From Isoptericola dokdonensis DS-3 (GTDB lineage: Bacteria > Actinomycetota > Actinomycetes > Actinomycetales > Cellulomonadaceae): a DNA stretch of 64,000 nt. Shown here piece after piece: positions 1-9,712 of this stretch. The stretch is taken from the NCBI RefSeq assembly GCF_001636295.1, contig NZ_CP014209.1, positions 2,108,001 through 2,172,000 on the forward strand, written 5' to 3'. Every line of letters begins with the position of its first letter. Position 1 is the stretch's first letter. The notes under the pieces were generated by a model that worked only from the letters and a program-made list of their open reading frames with translations, was not told the origin of the DNA and ran no database searches. Made by a program: the position numbers and the translations under genes.

Positions 1-261
1 GCCGAGACCCCCGAGGGGTCGGCGGAGGTGTCCGAGCTGCTGCGCGCCCACGTCGCCAAGGAGATCGGCCCCATCGCCAAGCCGCGCCGCGTCCTCGTCG
101 TGCCCGAGCTGCCCAAGACCCGCTCCGGCAAGATCATGCGCCGCCTCCTGCGGGACGTCGCCGAGAACCGCACCGTCGGTGACGCCACCACGCTGGCCGA
201 CTCGTCGGTGATGGACCTCATCTCGGCGGGCCTCCAGACGGGCGGGAAGTCGGAGGACTGA
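1..261 (+). CDS. acs: Acetyl-CoA synthetase, C-terminal end (5' end outside window)
   Basis: The open frame enters from the window edge and encodes the last 86 residues of an AMP-forming acyl/acetyl-CoA synthetase. This enzyme activates acetate with ATP and CoA in the cytoplasm. Residues 40-47 of the visible part read TRSGKIMR, the conserved C-terminal motif whose lysine (visible residue 44) is catalytic in the adenylation step and is the site of regulatory acetylation in this family. The tail ends in GGKSED. The stop codon lies inside the first copy of a 53-bp tandem repeat. Propionyl-CoA synthetase is a less likely alternative that the missing N-terminus would settle. Confidence 0.9.
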   Translation, partial: AETPEGSAEVSELLRAHVAKEIGPIAKPRRVLVVPELPKTRSGKIMRRLLRDVAENRTVGDATTLADSSVMDLISAGLQTGGKSED

Positions 262-440
262 CCGGAGCGAGCTCGCGAGTGCAGGTCAGGCCGACCAGAC
301 AACCCGAGGACTGACCGGAGCGAGCTCGCGAGTGCAGGTCAGTCCGACCGGACAACCCGAGGACCGACCGGAGCGAGCTCGCGAGTGCAGGTCAGTCCGA
401 CCGGACAACCCGAGGACCGACCGGAGCGAGCCCGCGAGCA
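253..440. repeat. 53-bp tandem repeat, three full copies plus a partial copy
   Basis: Copies start at 253, 306, 359 and 412, an exact 53-bp period; the fourth is partial and diverged. Each full copy holds an inverted pair CTGACC/GGTCAG (a T-to-C change weakens it in copy 3) around the palindrome GCGAGCTCGC, so each could fold into a hairpin. The first copy contains the stop codon of the acetyl-CoA synthetase gene, so the array starts exactly at the gene's 3' end. From 441 to about 600 I see no gene, only a weak imperfect hairpin near 516-545. Confidence 0.9.
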
Positions 441-600
441 GCTCCTCGTCGATGCTGCACCTTCTCAGGCGTCGGGTGCTGATTCGGAAGAACGTGCAGC
501 GCCGAGAAGTCCGACGACGCGAATCCTCCCGCATCGCACGGTGATGCGTGAGGAAGGTCGACGTGGGGTTGCCATCCGCCACCGTTCGGGGCAGGTCACA

Positions 601-690
601 CCGCCCGTGCGCTGACTCGCGGAGATCCGTGCTGACTCGGCGGAACCTGCGCTGACTCGCGAGTCAGCGCAGACCGGCGCGAGTCAGCGC
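601..690. repeat. 20-bp-period repeat array A (GCTGACTCGC cores, mirrored)
   Basis: Ten-base cores GCTGACTCGC/G start at 611, 631 and 651. The inverted core GCGAGTCAGC starts at 659 and 679. Cores are spaced exactly 20 bp and separated by non-conserved 10-bp spacers. The two arms meet in a perfect 22-bp palindrome at 649-670. The same core recurs near 50.5-50.9 kb and 52.1-52.2 kb. Confidence 0.9.
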
Positions 691-833
691 ACACTTCGTC
701 GGCGGGCGTGCCTCGAGAGGTCCCGTACGGTGCGGTCGAGCGGGGACTGAATCGTTTCGGTCGGTCCGCGCGCGCCGACGAGCGGAGAGGGTGGCAGACG
801 AACGGTCCCACCGACAGACAAGGACGTCCGACG

Positions 834-2261
834 ATGTCACCCTCACCCTCCCGACCGGGCCCCGTGGCCGACGTCGCGGCCCGGCGCTCGCGGGCGACGG
901 CGGCGACCGCCGCCGTCACCGCGGCGACGCTGCTCGCGGCCGCCGCCGCGGCGTACGTCGCCGCCGCACCGCCCGCCCAGGCGGACACGCCTCCGGGCAT
1001 CCACGTGTCCGACGGCCGGATCGTCGAGGCCGACGGCACGGACCTGGTGCTGCGCGGCGTCAACCACGCGCACACCTGGTACACGCACACGACCGACTCC
1101 TTCGCCGACATCAAGGAGGCGGGTGCGAACTCGGTGCGGGTGGTGCTGTCCAGCGGTGACCAGTGGACGCGCAACTCGCCGGAGGACGTCGCGAACGTCG
1201 TCGACCTGTGCGAGGAGAACCGGCTGGTCTGCGTGCTGGAGGTGCACGACACCACCGGCTACGGCGACCAGTACGCCCCGGACGCGGCGACGCTCGACCA
1301 GGCCGTGGACTACTGGGAGGACCTCTACCCGACGCTCGCCGGGAAGGAGGACTTCGTCATGGTGAACATCGGCAACGAGCCGATGGGCAACGACGACGCG
1401 ACGAACGAGACGTGGGCGGCGGAGACGTCCGCGGCGATCCAGCGGATGCGTTCCATCGGGTACGAGCACGCGCTGGTCGTGGACGCGCCCAACTGGGGCC
1501 AGGACTGGAAGAACTACATGCGCCCGGCAGCGGCCGGGGTGTTCGCCGCCGACCCGGACGCGAACACGGTGTTCTCCATCCACATGTACAGCGTGTACAA
1601 CCAGCCGCAGACGATCACCGACTACCTCGAGTTCTTCGTGGACAACGGGCTGCCGATCATCGTCGGCGAGTTCGGGTGGCAGCAGACCCCCGCCGACGTC
1701 GACGAGGACGTCGTGCTGTCCGAGGCGGAGCGGCTGGACCTCGGCTGGCTGGCCTGGTCGTGGAGCGGCAACACCGACCCGTACCTCGACATGGTGCTGA
1801 GCTTCGACCCCGCGACGCCGAGCGCCTGGGGCACCCGCATCGTCGACGGGCCGCAGGGCCTGAAGGCCACCGCGGTGGAGGCCGCGTGGTTCGGCGGCGG
1901 TGGCGAGCCGACCGAGGAACCGACCGAAGAACCCACCGAAGAACCGACGGAGGAGCCGGCGGACGACGCGTGCACCGCGACGCTGCGGGTCGCGGGCTCG
2001 TGGCCCGGCGGCTGGCAGGGCGAGCTCACCGTCACCGCGGGCGACGCCGCGATCACCGGCTGGGAGGCCTCCTTCACCGTGCCCGGTTCGACGGTGAACA
2101 ACCTGTGGGGCGGCGTGCACACGACCGACGCGAGCGGCGTCCACGTGACCAACGCGGCGTGGAACGGCTCGCTCGCGGCGGACGGCAGCACCACTGCGGG
2201 GTTCATCGCCACCGGCACCGCGCCGTCGTCGGCCCCGGCAGTGACCTGCGTGGCCGACTGA
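834..2261 (+). CDS. Secreted beta-mannanase, GH5 (subfamily 8-like) with C-terminal CBM2
   Basis: Endo-1,4-beta-mannosidase that would cut mannan outside the cell (475 aa). The order is signal peptide (hydrophobic Ala-rich stretch ending AQA about residue 50), GH5 catalytic domain (about 51-353), acidic Glu-Pro-Thr repeat linker (about 358-376) and a family 2 carbohydrate-binding module (about 380-475). The acid/base Glu182 lies in IGNEP and the nucleophile Glu279 in VGEFG. The phrases RGVNHAHTWY and VDAPNWGQDW match actinobacterial GH5_8 mannanases rather than cellulases. I chose the ATG at 834, with AGGA nine bases upstream, because it places the signal peptide correctly; the frame is open further upstream. 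CBM2 usually targets crystalline cellulose, which suits plant cell-wall mannan embedded in cellulose. Confidence 0.88.
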   Translation: MSPSPSRPGPVADVAARRSRATAATAAVTAATLLAAAAAAYVAAAPPAQADTPPGIHVSDGRIVEADGTDLVLRGVNHAHTWYTHTTDSFADIKEAGANSVRVVLSSGDQWTRNSPEDVANVVDLCEENRLVCVLEVHDTTGYGDQYAPDAATLDQAVDYWEDLYPTLAGKEDFVMVNIGNEPMGNDDATNETWAAETSAAIQRMRSIGYEHALVVDAPNWGQDWKNYMRPAAAGVFAADPDANTVFSIHMYSVYNQPQTITDYLEFFVDNGLPIIVGEFGWQQTPADVDEDVVLSEAERLDLGWLAWSWSGNTDPYLDMVLSFDPATPSAWGTRIVDGPQGLKATAVEAAWFGGGGEPTEEPTEEPTEEPTEEPADDACTATLRVAGSWPGGWQGELTVTAGDAAITGWEASFTVPGSTVNNLWGGVHTTDASGVHVTNAAWNGSLAADGSTTAGFIATGTAPSSAPAVTCVAD

Positions 2262-2285
2262 CGCTCCCTCGCACCCGAGCGCGAC

Positions 2286-2318
2286 GACGCCGGTCGCCCT
2301 GGCAGGGCGGCCGGCGTC
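2286..2318. terminator. Hairpin terminator after the mannanase gene
   Basis: A 14-bp stem (one G-T pair) with a five-base loop, TGGCA, follows the mannanase stop by 24 bases. It lies between convergent genes and could serve both. No T-tract follows. Confidence 0.7.
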
Positions 2319-2426
2319 GCGTCGTCCCCGACGAACGTCGTGGCGCTCGATCACGGGTCGCCGGTGGTCGTGACGGGGACGGACGGGTCGTCGGCGGGCA
2401 GCCTCTGGCGGGGCGTCGGGGACGGC

Positions 2427-3278
2427 TCAGCCGGCGTCGACGACCGTGCTCTTGCGCCGGTACACCGCCGGCGTCTCGCCGGTGAGACGCACGAACGTGC
2501 GGGTGAACGACGGCTGGTCGTAGAACCCGGAGCGGACGGCGACCTCGGCGAGCCTCAGGTCGGACCCGGTGAGCAGGGAGATCGCCCGGTCGACGCGGGC
2601 GCGCAGGAGGAACTGCTTGGGCGACAGCGCGAAGACGCGCCGCATCCGCCGCTCCAGGACGCCGGCGGTGCAGCCCGCCGCGCTCGCGAGGTCGGCGAGG
2701 CCGAGCCGCTCGTCGAGGCGCTCGTCGACGAGCTGGACGACCCGGGTCAGGGACCCGATGACCTGGTCGTCGACGTCCCCGGTGCGCAGGTCGCGCGAGG
2801 TGGACACCAGGCCGACGACCTCGCCGTCGCGCCGCACGGGGATCTTGGTCGTCAGGTACCAGCCGGGCTCGCCCCGGAGGTTGCGGATGAGCTCGAGCTC
2901 GTTGCGCAGCGGCCAGCCCTCGCGCAGCACGTAGCCGTCCTGCTCGTCGTAGCGCTCCGCGAGCTCGGGGGCGAACAGCTCGGCGGAGGTGCGGCCGACG
3001 ACCTCGCGCGGGGACCGGCGGTCGGCCCGGTCGACGAAGGTGCGGTTGACCAGCGCGTACCGACCCGTGACGTCCTTGGCGCAGAACATGGTGGCCGAGA
3101 GGTCGTCGAGCAGGAGCACCAGCTCCGGGGAGAGGGCGTCGAGGAGCCGCTCGGCCTCCGGCCACAGGCTCGCCGCCGCGCTCCCGGTCCGCCGCGCGCC
3201 GGAGCCGGTCGGGCCGGTCGCACCCGACCGCCGCGCCGTGCCGGCTTGCGGCGCGGTGCCCGGTGCCACGATCGCCAT
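2427..3278 (-). CDS. AraC-family regulator with N-terminal PAS domain
   Basis: A 283-aa transcription factor. A PAS-like sensor region (about residues 50-150, with [14 protein letters not shown] and [17 protein letters not shown] phrases) is followed by a C-terminal AraC-type double helix-turn-helix (about 185-280: [18 protein letters not shown], then [17 protein letters not shown]). PAS-AraC fusions sense a small molecule or redox cue; the ligand cannot be read from the sequence. The frame is open far upstream, but the ATG at 3278 best fits the domain layout and leaves 79 bp to the divergent mshD gene. Its 3' end faces the mannanase gene across a terminator, so a link to mannan use is possible but unproven. 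Confidence 0.82.
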   Translation of the reverse strand: MAIVAPGTAPQAGTARRSGATGPTGSGARRTGSAAASLWPEAERLLDALSPELVLLLDDLSATMFCAKDVTGRYALVNRTFVDRADRRSPREVVGRTSAELFAPELAERYDEQDGYVLREGWPLRNELELIRNLRGEPGWYLTTKIPVRRDGEVVGLVSTSRDLRTGDVDDQVIGSLTRVVQLVDERLDERLGLADLASAAGCTAGVLERRMRRVFALSPKQFLLRARVDRAISLLTGSDLRLAEVAVRSGFYDQPSFTRTFVRLTGETPAVYRRKSTVVDAG

Positions 3279-3357
3279 GACGCGTGACGCTACCACCGCC
3301 GGGCGGGCCCGAGCCGCGAGCGCGGGCGGGGCCGCCCGGAGGAGGCAGGATAGGGGG

Positions 3358-4311
3358 GTGCGCCTCCCCGTCCCGATCGAGATCGGCCCGCTGACCCCCG
3401 CCGCGCAGGACGCCGTGCGCGCCCTCGCCGACGACGCCGCACGCCACGACGGCGTCGCGCCGCTGTCCGAGCAGCCGCTGCTGCGGCTGGGCGTCGACGA
3501 CGCCTCGACCACGCACGTGGTGGTGCGGAGCACGGGCGGCGGCACGGTCGGCTACCTGCAGGTGGACCGCTCGGGCGACGTGGCGAGCGCGGAGATGGTG
3601 GTCCACCCGCAGGCCCGGCGGGGCGGCATCGGGTCGCTGCTGCTGCGCACGGCGCAGCGGGACGCCCGGCTCCCGGACCGGTCGGGGGCGCCGGGGCAGC
3701 GGGGCAAGCCGCTGCGGGTCTGGGCGCACGGCGACCTCGGCCCGGCGCAAGAGTTCGCGGCGGCGCGGGACCTGCACGCGGTCCGCGAGCTGCTGTTCCT
3801 CGCCCGTCCGCTGGGCGAGGCCGACGACCTGCCCGAGCCCGACCTGCCCAGCGGCCACGCGCTGCGCCCGTTCCGGCCGGGGCAGGACGACGACGCGTGG
3901 GTGGCTCTCAACGCGGCGGCGTTCGCCGGTCACCCGGAGCAGGGCCGCCTGACGGTGGCGGACCTGCACGACCGCATCGCCGAGCCCTGGTTCGACCCGG
4001 CCGGGTTCCTGCTGCTGGAGGGCCCGGACGGCGCACTGGTCGGGTCGGTGTGGACGAAGGTCGCGACGGGCCAGCCGGAGACGCCGGGCGGGGAGGTCGA
4101 CGGGGAGATCTACGCCGTCGGCACCGCGCCGGACGCCCGGGGCCGGGGCCTGGGCACGGCGCTGACGGCCGCGGGTCTCGCGCACCTGGCCCGGGCGGGC
4201 TGCGACCGCGCCGTGCTGTACGTCGACGGGGACAACACGGCCGCGCGCCGCACCTACGACCGTCTCGGGTTCACGACCGCCGCGGTGGACGTGCAGTACG
4301 CCCCGGCCTGA
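3358..4311 (+). CDS. mshD: Mycothiol synthase (tandem GNAT acetyltransferase)
   Basis: Catalyses the last step of mycothiol synthesis: acetyl-CoA-dependent acetylation of Cys-GlcN-Ins in the cytoplasm. The 317-aa product has two GNAT domains, as in the family: an N-terminal one (with [15 protein letters not shown]) and a C-terminal one with the acetyl-CoA loop [14 protein letters not shown] and the ending [19 protein letters not shown]. Length matches known MshD. The GTG start at 3358 follows the purine-rich GGAGGAGGCAGGA. Mycothiol is restricted to actinobacteria, so this gene fixes the phylum. It lies just upstream of ppk on the same strand, about 57 bp apart. Confidence 0.88.
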   Translation: MRLPVPIEIGPLTPAAQDAVRALADDAARHDGVAPLSEQPLLRLGVDDASTTHVVVRSTGGGTVGYLQVDRSGDVASAEMVVHPQARRGGIGSLLLRTAQRDARLPDRSGAPGQRGKPLRVWAHGDLGPAQEFAAARDLHAVRELLFLARPLGEADDLPEPDLPSGHALRPFRPGQDDDAWVALNAAAFAGHPEQGRLTVADLHDRIAEPWFDPAGFLLLEGPDGALVGSVWTKVATGQPETPGGEVDGEIYAVGTAPDARGRGLGTALTAAGLAHLARAGCDRAVLYVDGDNTAARRTYDRLGFTTAAVDVQYAPA

Positions 4312-4368
4312 CCGCCGGCGCGCGGATGTGCGCCTCGACACCCGCCGTTCACGCGAAGGTGCCACGAT

Positions 4369-6723
4369 GTGTCCATGACTGCGTCCACCTCGCGAACCGC
4401 GCGGCAGCGTGACGCCCGCGGGCGGTTCGTGCCCGCCGCCACCTCCGCACCGACAGACACCCGCACCACCGCGAAGGCAGGCCCCCGCCGCATGGACCCC
4501 CAGCTCGCCGCCCACATCGCCGAGCACATCGCCGAGGAGCCCGCGGACCCTCCGGCCGTGGTGGTGCCGGCCGAGCTGGCGCCGCTGCCCGCGGACCGGT
4601 TCGCGGACCGGGAGCTGAGCTGGCTGGCGTTCAACGAGCGGGTGCTGGAGCTCGCGGAGGACCCGACGCTGCCGCTGCTGGAGCGGGTGCGGTTCCTGGC
4701 GATCTTCGCGTCGAACCTGGACGAGTTCTTCATGGTGCGGGTCGCGGGCCTGAAGCGACGCATCGCGACGGGCATCGCGGTGACCGCGGCGTCGGGGCTC
4801 TCGCCCCGCGAGGTGCTGGAGGCCATCGGCGCGGGCGCGCACCGGCTGATGCGCCGCCACGCGGACGTGTTCCGCGACCAGGTGCAGCCGGTGCTCGCGG
4901 ACGAGAACATCACGATCCTGCACTGGGAGGACCTCGCGGAGAAGGAGCAGATCCGGCTCCACAAGTTCTTCCGCAAGCAGATCTTCCCCGTCCTGACGCC
5001 GCTGGCGGTGGACCCGGCGCACCCGTTCCCGTACATCTCGGGGCTGTCGTTGAACCTCGCGGTCGTCGTGGCGAACCCGGTCACGGGCAAGGAGCACTTC
5101 GCGCGGGTCAAGGTGCCGCCGCTGCTGCCCCGGTTCATCGCGGTGGACGACCGGGGCCGGCCGAGCGCGCCGACGCCGACGCAGGGCGGCGGCACGCAGA
5201 CGTCGTTCGTGCCGCTGGAGGAGGTCATCGCCCACCACCTCGACCACCTGTTCCCCGGCATGGAGGTGCGCGAGCACCACACGTTCCGCGTGACCCGCAA
5301 CGAGGACGTGGAGGTGGAGGAGGACGACGCCGAGAACCTGCTCCAGGCGATGGAGAAGGAGCTGCTGCGCCGCCGGTTCGGCCCTCCGGTCCGTCTGGAG
5401 CTGGCGGAGGGCATCTCGCCGCGCATCCGCGAGCTGCTGATCCGTGAGCTCGGCGTGGTCGAGGAGGAGGTGTACGAGCTCCCGGCCCCGCTGGACCTCA
5501 CCGGCCTCAACGTCATCGCCGACATCGACCGGGCGGACCTGCACTACCCGCGCTTCATCCCGACGACGCACCGCCAGCTCGCCGAGGTGGAGTCCGCGAT
5601 GCCGGGCAACGTGTTCCAGTCGATCCGGGAGCGGGACGTCCTGCTGCACCACCCGTACGACTCGTTCTCGACGTCGGTGCAGACGTTCCTGGAGCAGGCC
5701 GCCGCCGACCCGAAGGTCCTGGCGATCAAGCAGACCCTGTACCGCACGTCGGGCGACTCCCCCATCGTGGACGCCCTCATCGACGCCGCCGAGGCGGGCA
5801 AGCAGGTCCTCGCGCTGGTGGAGATCAAGGCGCGGTTCGACGAGCAGGCGAACATCTCCTGGGCGCGCAAGCTGGAGGAGGCGGGCGTGCACGTCGTGTA
5901 CGGCATCGTCGGCCTCAAGACGCACTGCAAGCTGTCCCTCGTGGTGCGCCAGGAGTCGGACGGCCTGCGCCGCTACTGCCACGTCGGGACCGGCAACTAC
6001 CACCCGAAGACCGCCCGGCTGTACACCGACCACGGCCTGCTCACCTGCGACCCGGACGTCGGGCAGGACCTCACCCGCCTGTTCAACCAGCTCTCCGGGT
6101 ACGCGCCGCGCTCCCGGTTCCACCGCCTGCTCGTGGCGCCGCGCACCGTGCGCAGCGGTCTCATCGAGCGCATCGACCGGGAGGCGGCGGCCGCCCGGGC
6201 GGGGCACGACGCGTGGGTGAAGATCAAGGTCAACTCGGCCGTGGACGAGGCGACGATCGACGCCCTCTACCGGGCGTCGCAGGCGGGCGTGAAGGTCGAC
6301 CTGATCGTGCGCGGCATCTGCGCGGTGCGGCCCGGCGTGCCGGGCCTGAGCGAGAACATCCGCGTCCGGTCGATCCTCGGGAGGTTCCTGGAGCACTCCC
6401 GGATCTTCGCGTTCGCGAACTCCGCGGGCCCGCAGATCGGCGAGGGGCCGGAAGCCGGCCCGGAGGTGTTCGTCGGGTCGGCGGACCTCATGCACCGCAA
6501 CCTCGACCGCCGCGTGGAGGCCCTGGTCCGCATCACCGACCAGGGGCAGATCCTCGAGCTGCTCGAGCTGATGAACGAGTCGGTGTCGCCCCGCACCGCG
6601 TCGTGGCACCTCGGGCCCGACGGCGGCTGGGAACGCCAGGTGACCGATCCCGACGGCGAGCCGACGCGTGACCTGCAGGCGGTCCTCGTGGACCGTCATC
6701 GTCGGCGTCCGTCCCGGTCCTGA
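4369..6723 (+). CDS. ppk: Polyphosphate kinase 1
   Basis: Reversibly transfers the gamma phosphate of ATP to polyphosphate. The 784-aa product carries the PPK1 N-terminal domain ([21 protein letters not shown], about residues 80-100), the middle domain and two PLD-like C-terminal domains. The autophosphorylated histidine is most likely His519 in GLKTHCK, followed by [19 protein letters not shown]. An extra basic, low-complexity N-terminus of about 75 residues precedes the core. GTG 4369 is favoured because AAGG lies nine bases upstream; ATG 4375 in the same frame is the alternative. The next gene, a Nudix hydrolase, starts eight bases after the stop, so the two are almost certainly co-transcribed. 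Confidence 0.93.
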   Translation: MSMTASTSRTARQRDARGRFVPAATSAPTDTRTTAKAGPRRMDPQLAAHIAEHIAEEPADPPAVVVPAELAPLPADRFADRELSWLAFNERVLELAEDPTLPLLERVRFLAIFASNLDEFFMVRVAGLKRRIATGIAVTAASGLSPREVLEAIGAGAHRLMRRHADVFRDQVQPVLADENITILHWEDLAEKEQIRLHKFFRKQIFPVLTPLAVDPAHPFPYISGLSLNLAVVVANPVTGKEHFARVKVPPLLPRFIAVDDRGRPSAPTPTQGGGTQTSFVPLEEVIAHHLDHLFPGMEVREHHTFRVTRNEDVEVEEDDAENLLQAMEKELLRRRFGPPVRLELAEGISPRIRELLIRELGVVEEEVYELPAPLDLTGLNVIADIDRADLHYPRFIPTTHRQLAEVESAMPGNVFQSIRERDVLLHHPYDSFSTSVQTFLEQAAADPKVLAIKQTLYRTSGDSPIVDALIDAAEAGKQVLALVEIKARFDEQANISWARKLEEAGVHVVYGIVGLKTHCKLSLVVRQESDGLRRYCHVGTGNYHPKTARLYTDHGLLTCDPDVGQDLTRLFNQLSGYAPRSRFHRLLVAPRTVRSGLIERIDREAAAARAGHDAWVKIKVNSAVDEATIDALYRASQAGVKVDLIVRGICAVRPGVPGLSENIRVRSILGRFLEHSRIFAFANSAGPQIGEGPEAGPEVFVGSADLMHRNLDRRVEALVRITDQGQILELLELMNESVSPRTASWHLGPDGGWERQVTDPDGEPTRDLQAVLVDRHRRRPSRS

Positions 6724-6731
6724 CGGCGCCG

Positions 6732-7778
6732 ATGAGCTCTCTGCCCTGGGCGGCGCGGCCCCTGCTGACCTCCACGCCGTTCGTGGACCCCTTCGGCGCG
6801 ACGTCGGTGCCGCACGCCCCCGTCATCGAGACGGCGGGCGCGCTGGTGTGGCGGCTGCGGCACGGACGGTTGCAGGTCCAGCTGGTGCACCGGCCCCGCT
6901 ACGACGACTGGTCGTGGCCGAAGGGCAAGCACGAGGACGGCGAGTCCCTGCCGACCACCGCGGTGCGCGAGGTGACCGAGGAGACCGGCAAGCCGATCGT
7001 CGTCGGGGTGCCGCTGCCGGGCCTGCAGTACCTGACGCCCGAGGGGCGGGTGAAGCGGGTGCACTACTGGGCGGCGCGGCGGGCGGCGCCGGAGGCGGAC
7101 GCCCGGGCGCTGGCGGCGCGGGCACCCGTGGCGCCCGTGAACAAGCGGGAGATCGACCGCACGGAGTGGCTCGACGTCGACGAGGCGGCCGAGCGGCTGA
7201 CGCGCGGCTCGGACCGGGGCCCGCTGGACGAGCTCCGCGAGGCGCACGCCGACCATCGGCTCGACACCCGGGCGCTGGTGATCGTGCGGCACGGCCGGGC
7301 GGTGCCGCGGCCGGTCTGGCACGGCGAGGAGCAGGAGCGGCCCCTCACGCCGGTGGGGCACGCGCAGGCGTCCGCGCTGGTGCCGGTGCTCGCCGCCTAC
7401 GGCGTCAGCACGGTGGTGTCCAGCCGGTGGGAGCGGTGCGCGACGACGATGGACCCGTACGTCCGGGCGGCGGGCCTGCGGCCGGAGTACAGCGACTCCC
7501 TCGGCGAGGCCCAGCACGAGCGGTCGCCGGCGCGGGTGGCCGCCGCGGTGCGCGACCTGCTGGACCTGCCGCGCCCGGCCGTGCTGTGCACCCACCGGCC
7601 CGTGCTCCCGACGGTCCTCGACGTGCTGGGGCAGCACTCCCGGCGGGCGGTCGCGTCCGTGCTGCCACGGCGCGACCCCTACCTGGAGCCCGGCGAGGTG
7701 CTGGTCGCGCACGTCGCGACGACGTCGAAGGGGCCGCGCGTGGTGGCCGCCGAACGGGTGTCGCCGCCCGTCTGGTGA
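6732..7778 (+). CDS. Nudix hydrolase fused to a histidine phosphatase domain (MutT1-like)
   Basis: A 348-aa two-domain enzyme. The N-terminal Nudix domain has a complete Nudix box at about residues 65-87 (GKHEDGE, then REVTEETG). The C-terminal histidine-phosphatase domain has RHG at 186-188 and a second histidine in LCTHRP. This architecture matches mycobacterial MutT1, which hydrolyses 8-oxo-dGTP/8-oxo-GTP and diadenosine polyphosphates. Its position eight bases behind ppk, common in actinobacteria, suggests a role in nucleotide-pool cleaning or in handling nucleoside polyphosphates linked to polyphosphate turnover; the substrate is inferred only. Confidence 0.87.
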   Translation: MSSLPWAARPLLTSTPFVDPFGATSVPHAPVIETAGALVWRLRHGRLQVQLVHRPRYDDWSWPKGKHEDGESLPTTAVREVTEETGKPIVVGVPLPGLQYLTPEGRVKRVHYWAARRAAPEADARALAARAPVAPVNKREIDRTEWLDVDEAAERLTRGSDRGPLDELREAHADHRLDTRALVIVRHGRAVPRPVWHGEEQERPLTPVGHAQASALVPVLAAYGVSTVVSSRWERCATTMDPYVRAAGLRPEYSDSLGEAQHERSPARVAAAVRDLLDLPRPAVLCTHRPVLPTVLDVLGQHSRRAVASVLPRRDPYLEPGEVLVAHVATTSKGPRVVAAERVSPPVW

Positions 7779-7782
7779 CGGG

Positions 7783-8790
7783 TCAGGGACCGAGGACCGG
7801 CAGCACGATCCACGTGACGACGGCCGCGAACAGGGCGGCCACGGGAGCGGTGAGGAGCCAGAAGACCGCGATGTCGCGGGCGACGCCCCACCGCACGGCG
7901 GACAGCCGCCGGGTGGCGCCGACGCCCGTGATGGCCGACGTGATGATGTGGGTCGTCGAGACGGGTGCGTGCAGGACGAGGGCGTTGACGTAGAGCAGCA
8001 GCGACGCGACGGTCTCCGCGACGAACCCGCGCGCCGGGTCGAGCTCGATGATGCGCCGCCCGAGGGTCCGCATGATCCGCCAGCCGCCGACGTACGTGCC
8101 GACGCCCATCGCGGTCGCCGCCGACACCTTGACCCACAGCGGGATCCCCGCGCCCGGCGCCACCGTGCCGACGGTGAGGAGCGCGAGCCAGATGACGCCC
8201 ATCGTCTTCTGCGCGGCCTGGAGCCCGTGCCCGAGCGCCATCGCGGCCGCCGACGCCGTCTGGGCGACCCGGAACCGGCGGTTCACGCGCGCGTACGGCC
8301 GATTCCGGAACAGCCACATGACGCCGACCATCATGGCGTACGCGCCGATGAAGCCCACGACCGGGGAGATCAGGGTGGGCAGGACCACCTTGTCGACGAT
8401 CTCCGTGCCGTACACCGCCATCCCGCCGGCCAGTCCCGCACCGACCAGCCCGCCGATGAGCGCGTGCGTGGAGGACGTCGGCATGCCGAACCACCAGGCC
8501 AGCACGTTCCACGCCGTGGCGCCGACCAGGGCGCTGATCAGCACGAGGAGGGACTGGTGCACGGAGGCGCCGTCGAGGTCGACGATGGACGTCGCGATCG
8601 TCTCGGCGACCTCCGTCCCGAGGAGCGCCCCCACGAAGTTCATCACCGCGGCCATGCCCACCGCGATCCGGGGCGTCAGCGCGTGCGTGGAGATCGACGT
8701 CGCGACGGCGTTCGCGGCGTCGTGGAAGCCGTTCGTGTAGGCGAAGCCGAGCGCCAGCGCCACGATGACGCCGACGAGGGCGAGCTCCAC
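7783..8790 (-). CDS. Inorganic phosphate transporter, Pit/PHO-4 family
   Basis: A 335-aa multi-spanning membrane protein that imports phosphate, probably as a metal-phosphate complex, driven by the cation gradient. The N-terminal PHO-4 signature GFAYTNGFHDAANAVATSI and the repeated internal signature (FGMPTSSTHALIGGLVGAG, then LHAPVSTTHIITSAITGVG) are present. The gene sits two bases downstream of the DUF47 gene on the same strand, a standard Pit pairing. It converges on the ppk/Nudix unit with only four bases between stop codons, so a phosphate-storage and phosphate-import cluster is visible. Confidence 0.92.
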   Translation of the reverse strand: MELALVGVIVALALGFAYTNGFHDAANAVATSISTHALTPRIAVGMAAVMNFVGALLGTEVAETIATSIVDLDGASVHQSLLVLISALVGATAWNVLAWWFGMPTSSTHALIGGLVGAGLAGGMAVYGTEIVDKVVLPTLISPVVGFIGAYAMMVGVMWLFRNRPYARVNRRFRVAQTASAAAMALGHGLQAAQKTMGVIWLALLTVGTVAPGAGIPLWVKVSAATAMGVGTYVGGWRIMRTLGRRIIELDPARGFVAETVASLLLYVNALVLHAPVSTTHIITSAITGVGATRRLSAVRWGVARDIAVFWLLTAPVAALFAAVVTWIVLPVLGP

Positions 8791-8792
8791 GC

Positions 8793-9413
8793 TCAGGACT
8801 CCTTGAGGGCGATGGTCTCGACCATGTTCGCCACCCGCTCGAACGCGTCGGTCGCCTCCTCGAGGACGTCGACGACCTCCTTGAGCTTGATGAGGGCGAT
8901 CGGGTCGGTCGCCCGGTCGAACATCTCGCCGAGCAGCGTGCGGTGCAGCGTGTCGCCCTGGTTCTCCAGGCGGTTGATCTCCACGCAGTACTCGGGGAGC
9001 TGGTCGAGGTTGCGCAGGCGCGGCATCGCGTCGGCCGTCAGCTCGGCGCAGCGCTGCAGCACCTGGACCTGCTCCGACACGAGCATCGGGAGCTCTTCGA
9101 TCTTGTACAGCACGATGAGGTGCCCGGCCTCGTCCATCGCGTCCATGCAGTCGTCCAGGGCGGACGCGAGCCCGTAGATGTCGTCACGGTCCAGCGGGGT
9201 CACGAACGTCTGGTTGAGGCGCCGCATGATCGAGTGGGTGGCGTCGTCGGCGGCGTGCTCGGCCTCGGAGAGCCGTTCTGCGATGGCGTGCCGGTCGAGC
9301 CGCGAGGACCCCAGCAGCTCCGCGAGGAGCGAGGCGCCGGTGACGGTGTGGCGGGCGATCTCTGCCAGGAGGTCGAAGTAGGTGGTGTCACGCGGGGTGA
9401 GGCGCAGGCGCAC
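8793..9413 (-). CDS. DUF47 (PhoU-like) partner of the phosphate transporter
   Basis: A 206-aa mostly helical protein of the DUF47/PhoU-like family. These proteins accompany Pit transporters and are thought to regulate or assist them at the membrane. Visible family features are the start RLTPRDTTYFDLLAEIARHTV, acidic helices such as LSEAEHAADDATHSIMRRL and the phrase LDRDDIYGLASALDDCMDAMDEAG. The stop lies two bases before the Pit start, so the two are translated from one message. The start is an ATG preceded in the mRNA sense by a GGGAG-type site. Confidence 0.9.
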   Translation of the reverse strand: MRLRLTPRDTTYFDLLAEIARHTVTGASLLAELLGSSRLDRHAIAERLSEAEHAADDATHSIMRRLNQTFVTPLDRDDIYGLASALDDCMDAMDEAGHLIVLYKIEELPMLVSEQVQVLQRCAELTADAMPRLRNLDQLPEYCVEINRLENQGDTLHRTLLGEMFDRATDPIALIKLKEVVDVLEEATDAFERVANMVETIALKES

Positions 9414-9712
9414 GGAGGGCTCCCGGAGGCGAAGGACGCACGATCAGTCACAGGGTAGGTCCCGGCGCGACGCTGCGCTAAATCCGCGCAGGCGGGACGG
9501 CGTGGCCACGGGCCGTCCTCGAGGAGAGAAGCGCGACGCCGGACCGGGAAGCGCCTCTCGGCGCGTGGCCGCTCGTAGCGGCTGAAGATGGAGCCCGGGG
9601 CAACCGCGGTCCGACGTCGCACCCGCATCGTAAGCACCACACCGCCCCCGGGGACAAGTGCCACGCTCCCCCGACCCACGTGTCGATCCTCACCCTCTGC
9701 TGCGCCTCCGGC
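9414..9712. other. Intergenic region with no recognised gene
   Basis: About 300 bp upstream of the DUF47/Pit operon and downstream of the next minus-strand gene. It should hold the promoter of the phosphate operon. I see no convincing hairpin, repeat or conserved coding frame. Confidence 0.6.

Noticed and set aside
286..615. Several short frames in the acs-mannanase gap
   Set aside because: They translate tandem repeat DNA in different frames and have no gene-like features.
2203..6699. A 1498-codon open frame on the minus strand opposite mshD and ppk
   Set aside because: It mirrors well-conserved plus-strand genes, is very rich in Arg/His/Val/Leu as expected of antisense GC-rich DNA, and has no domain match.
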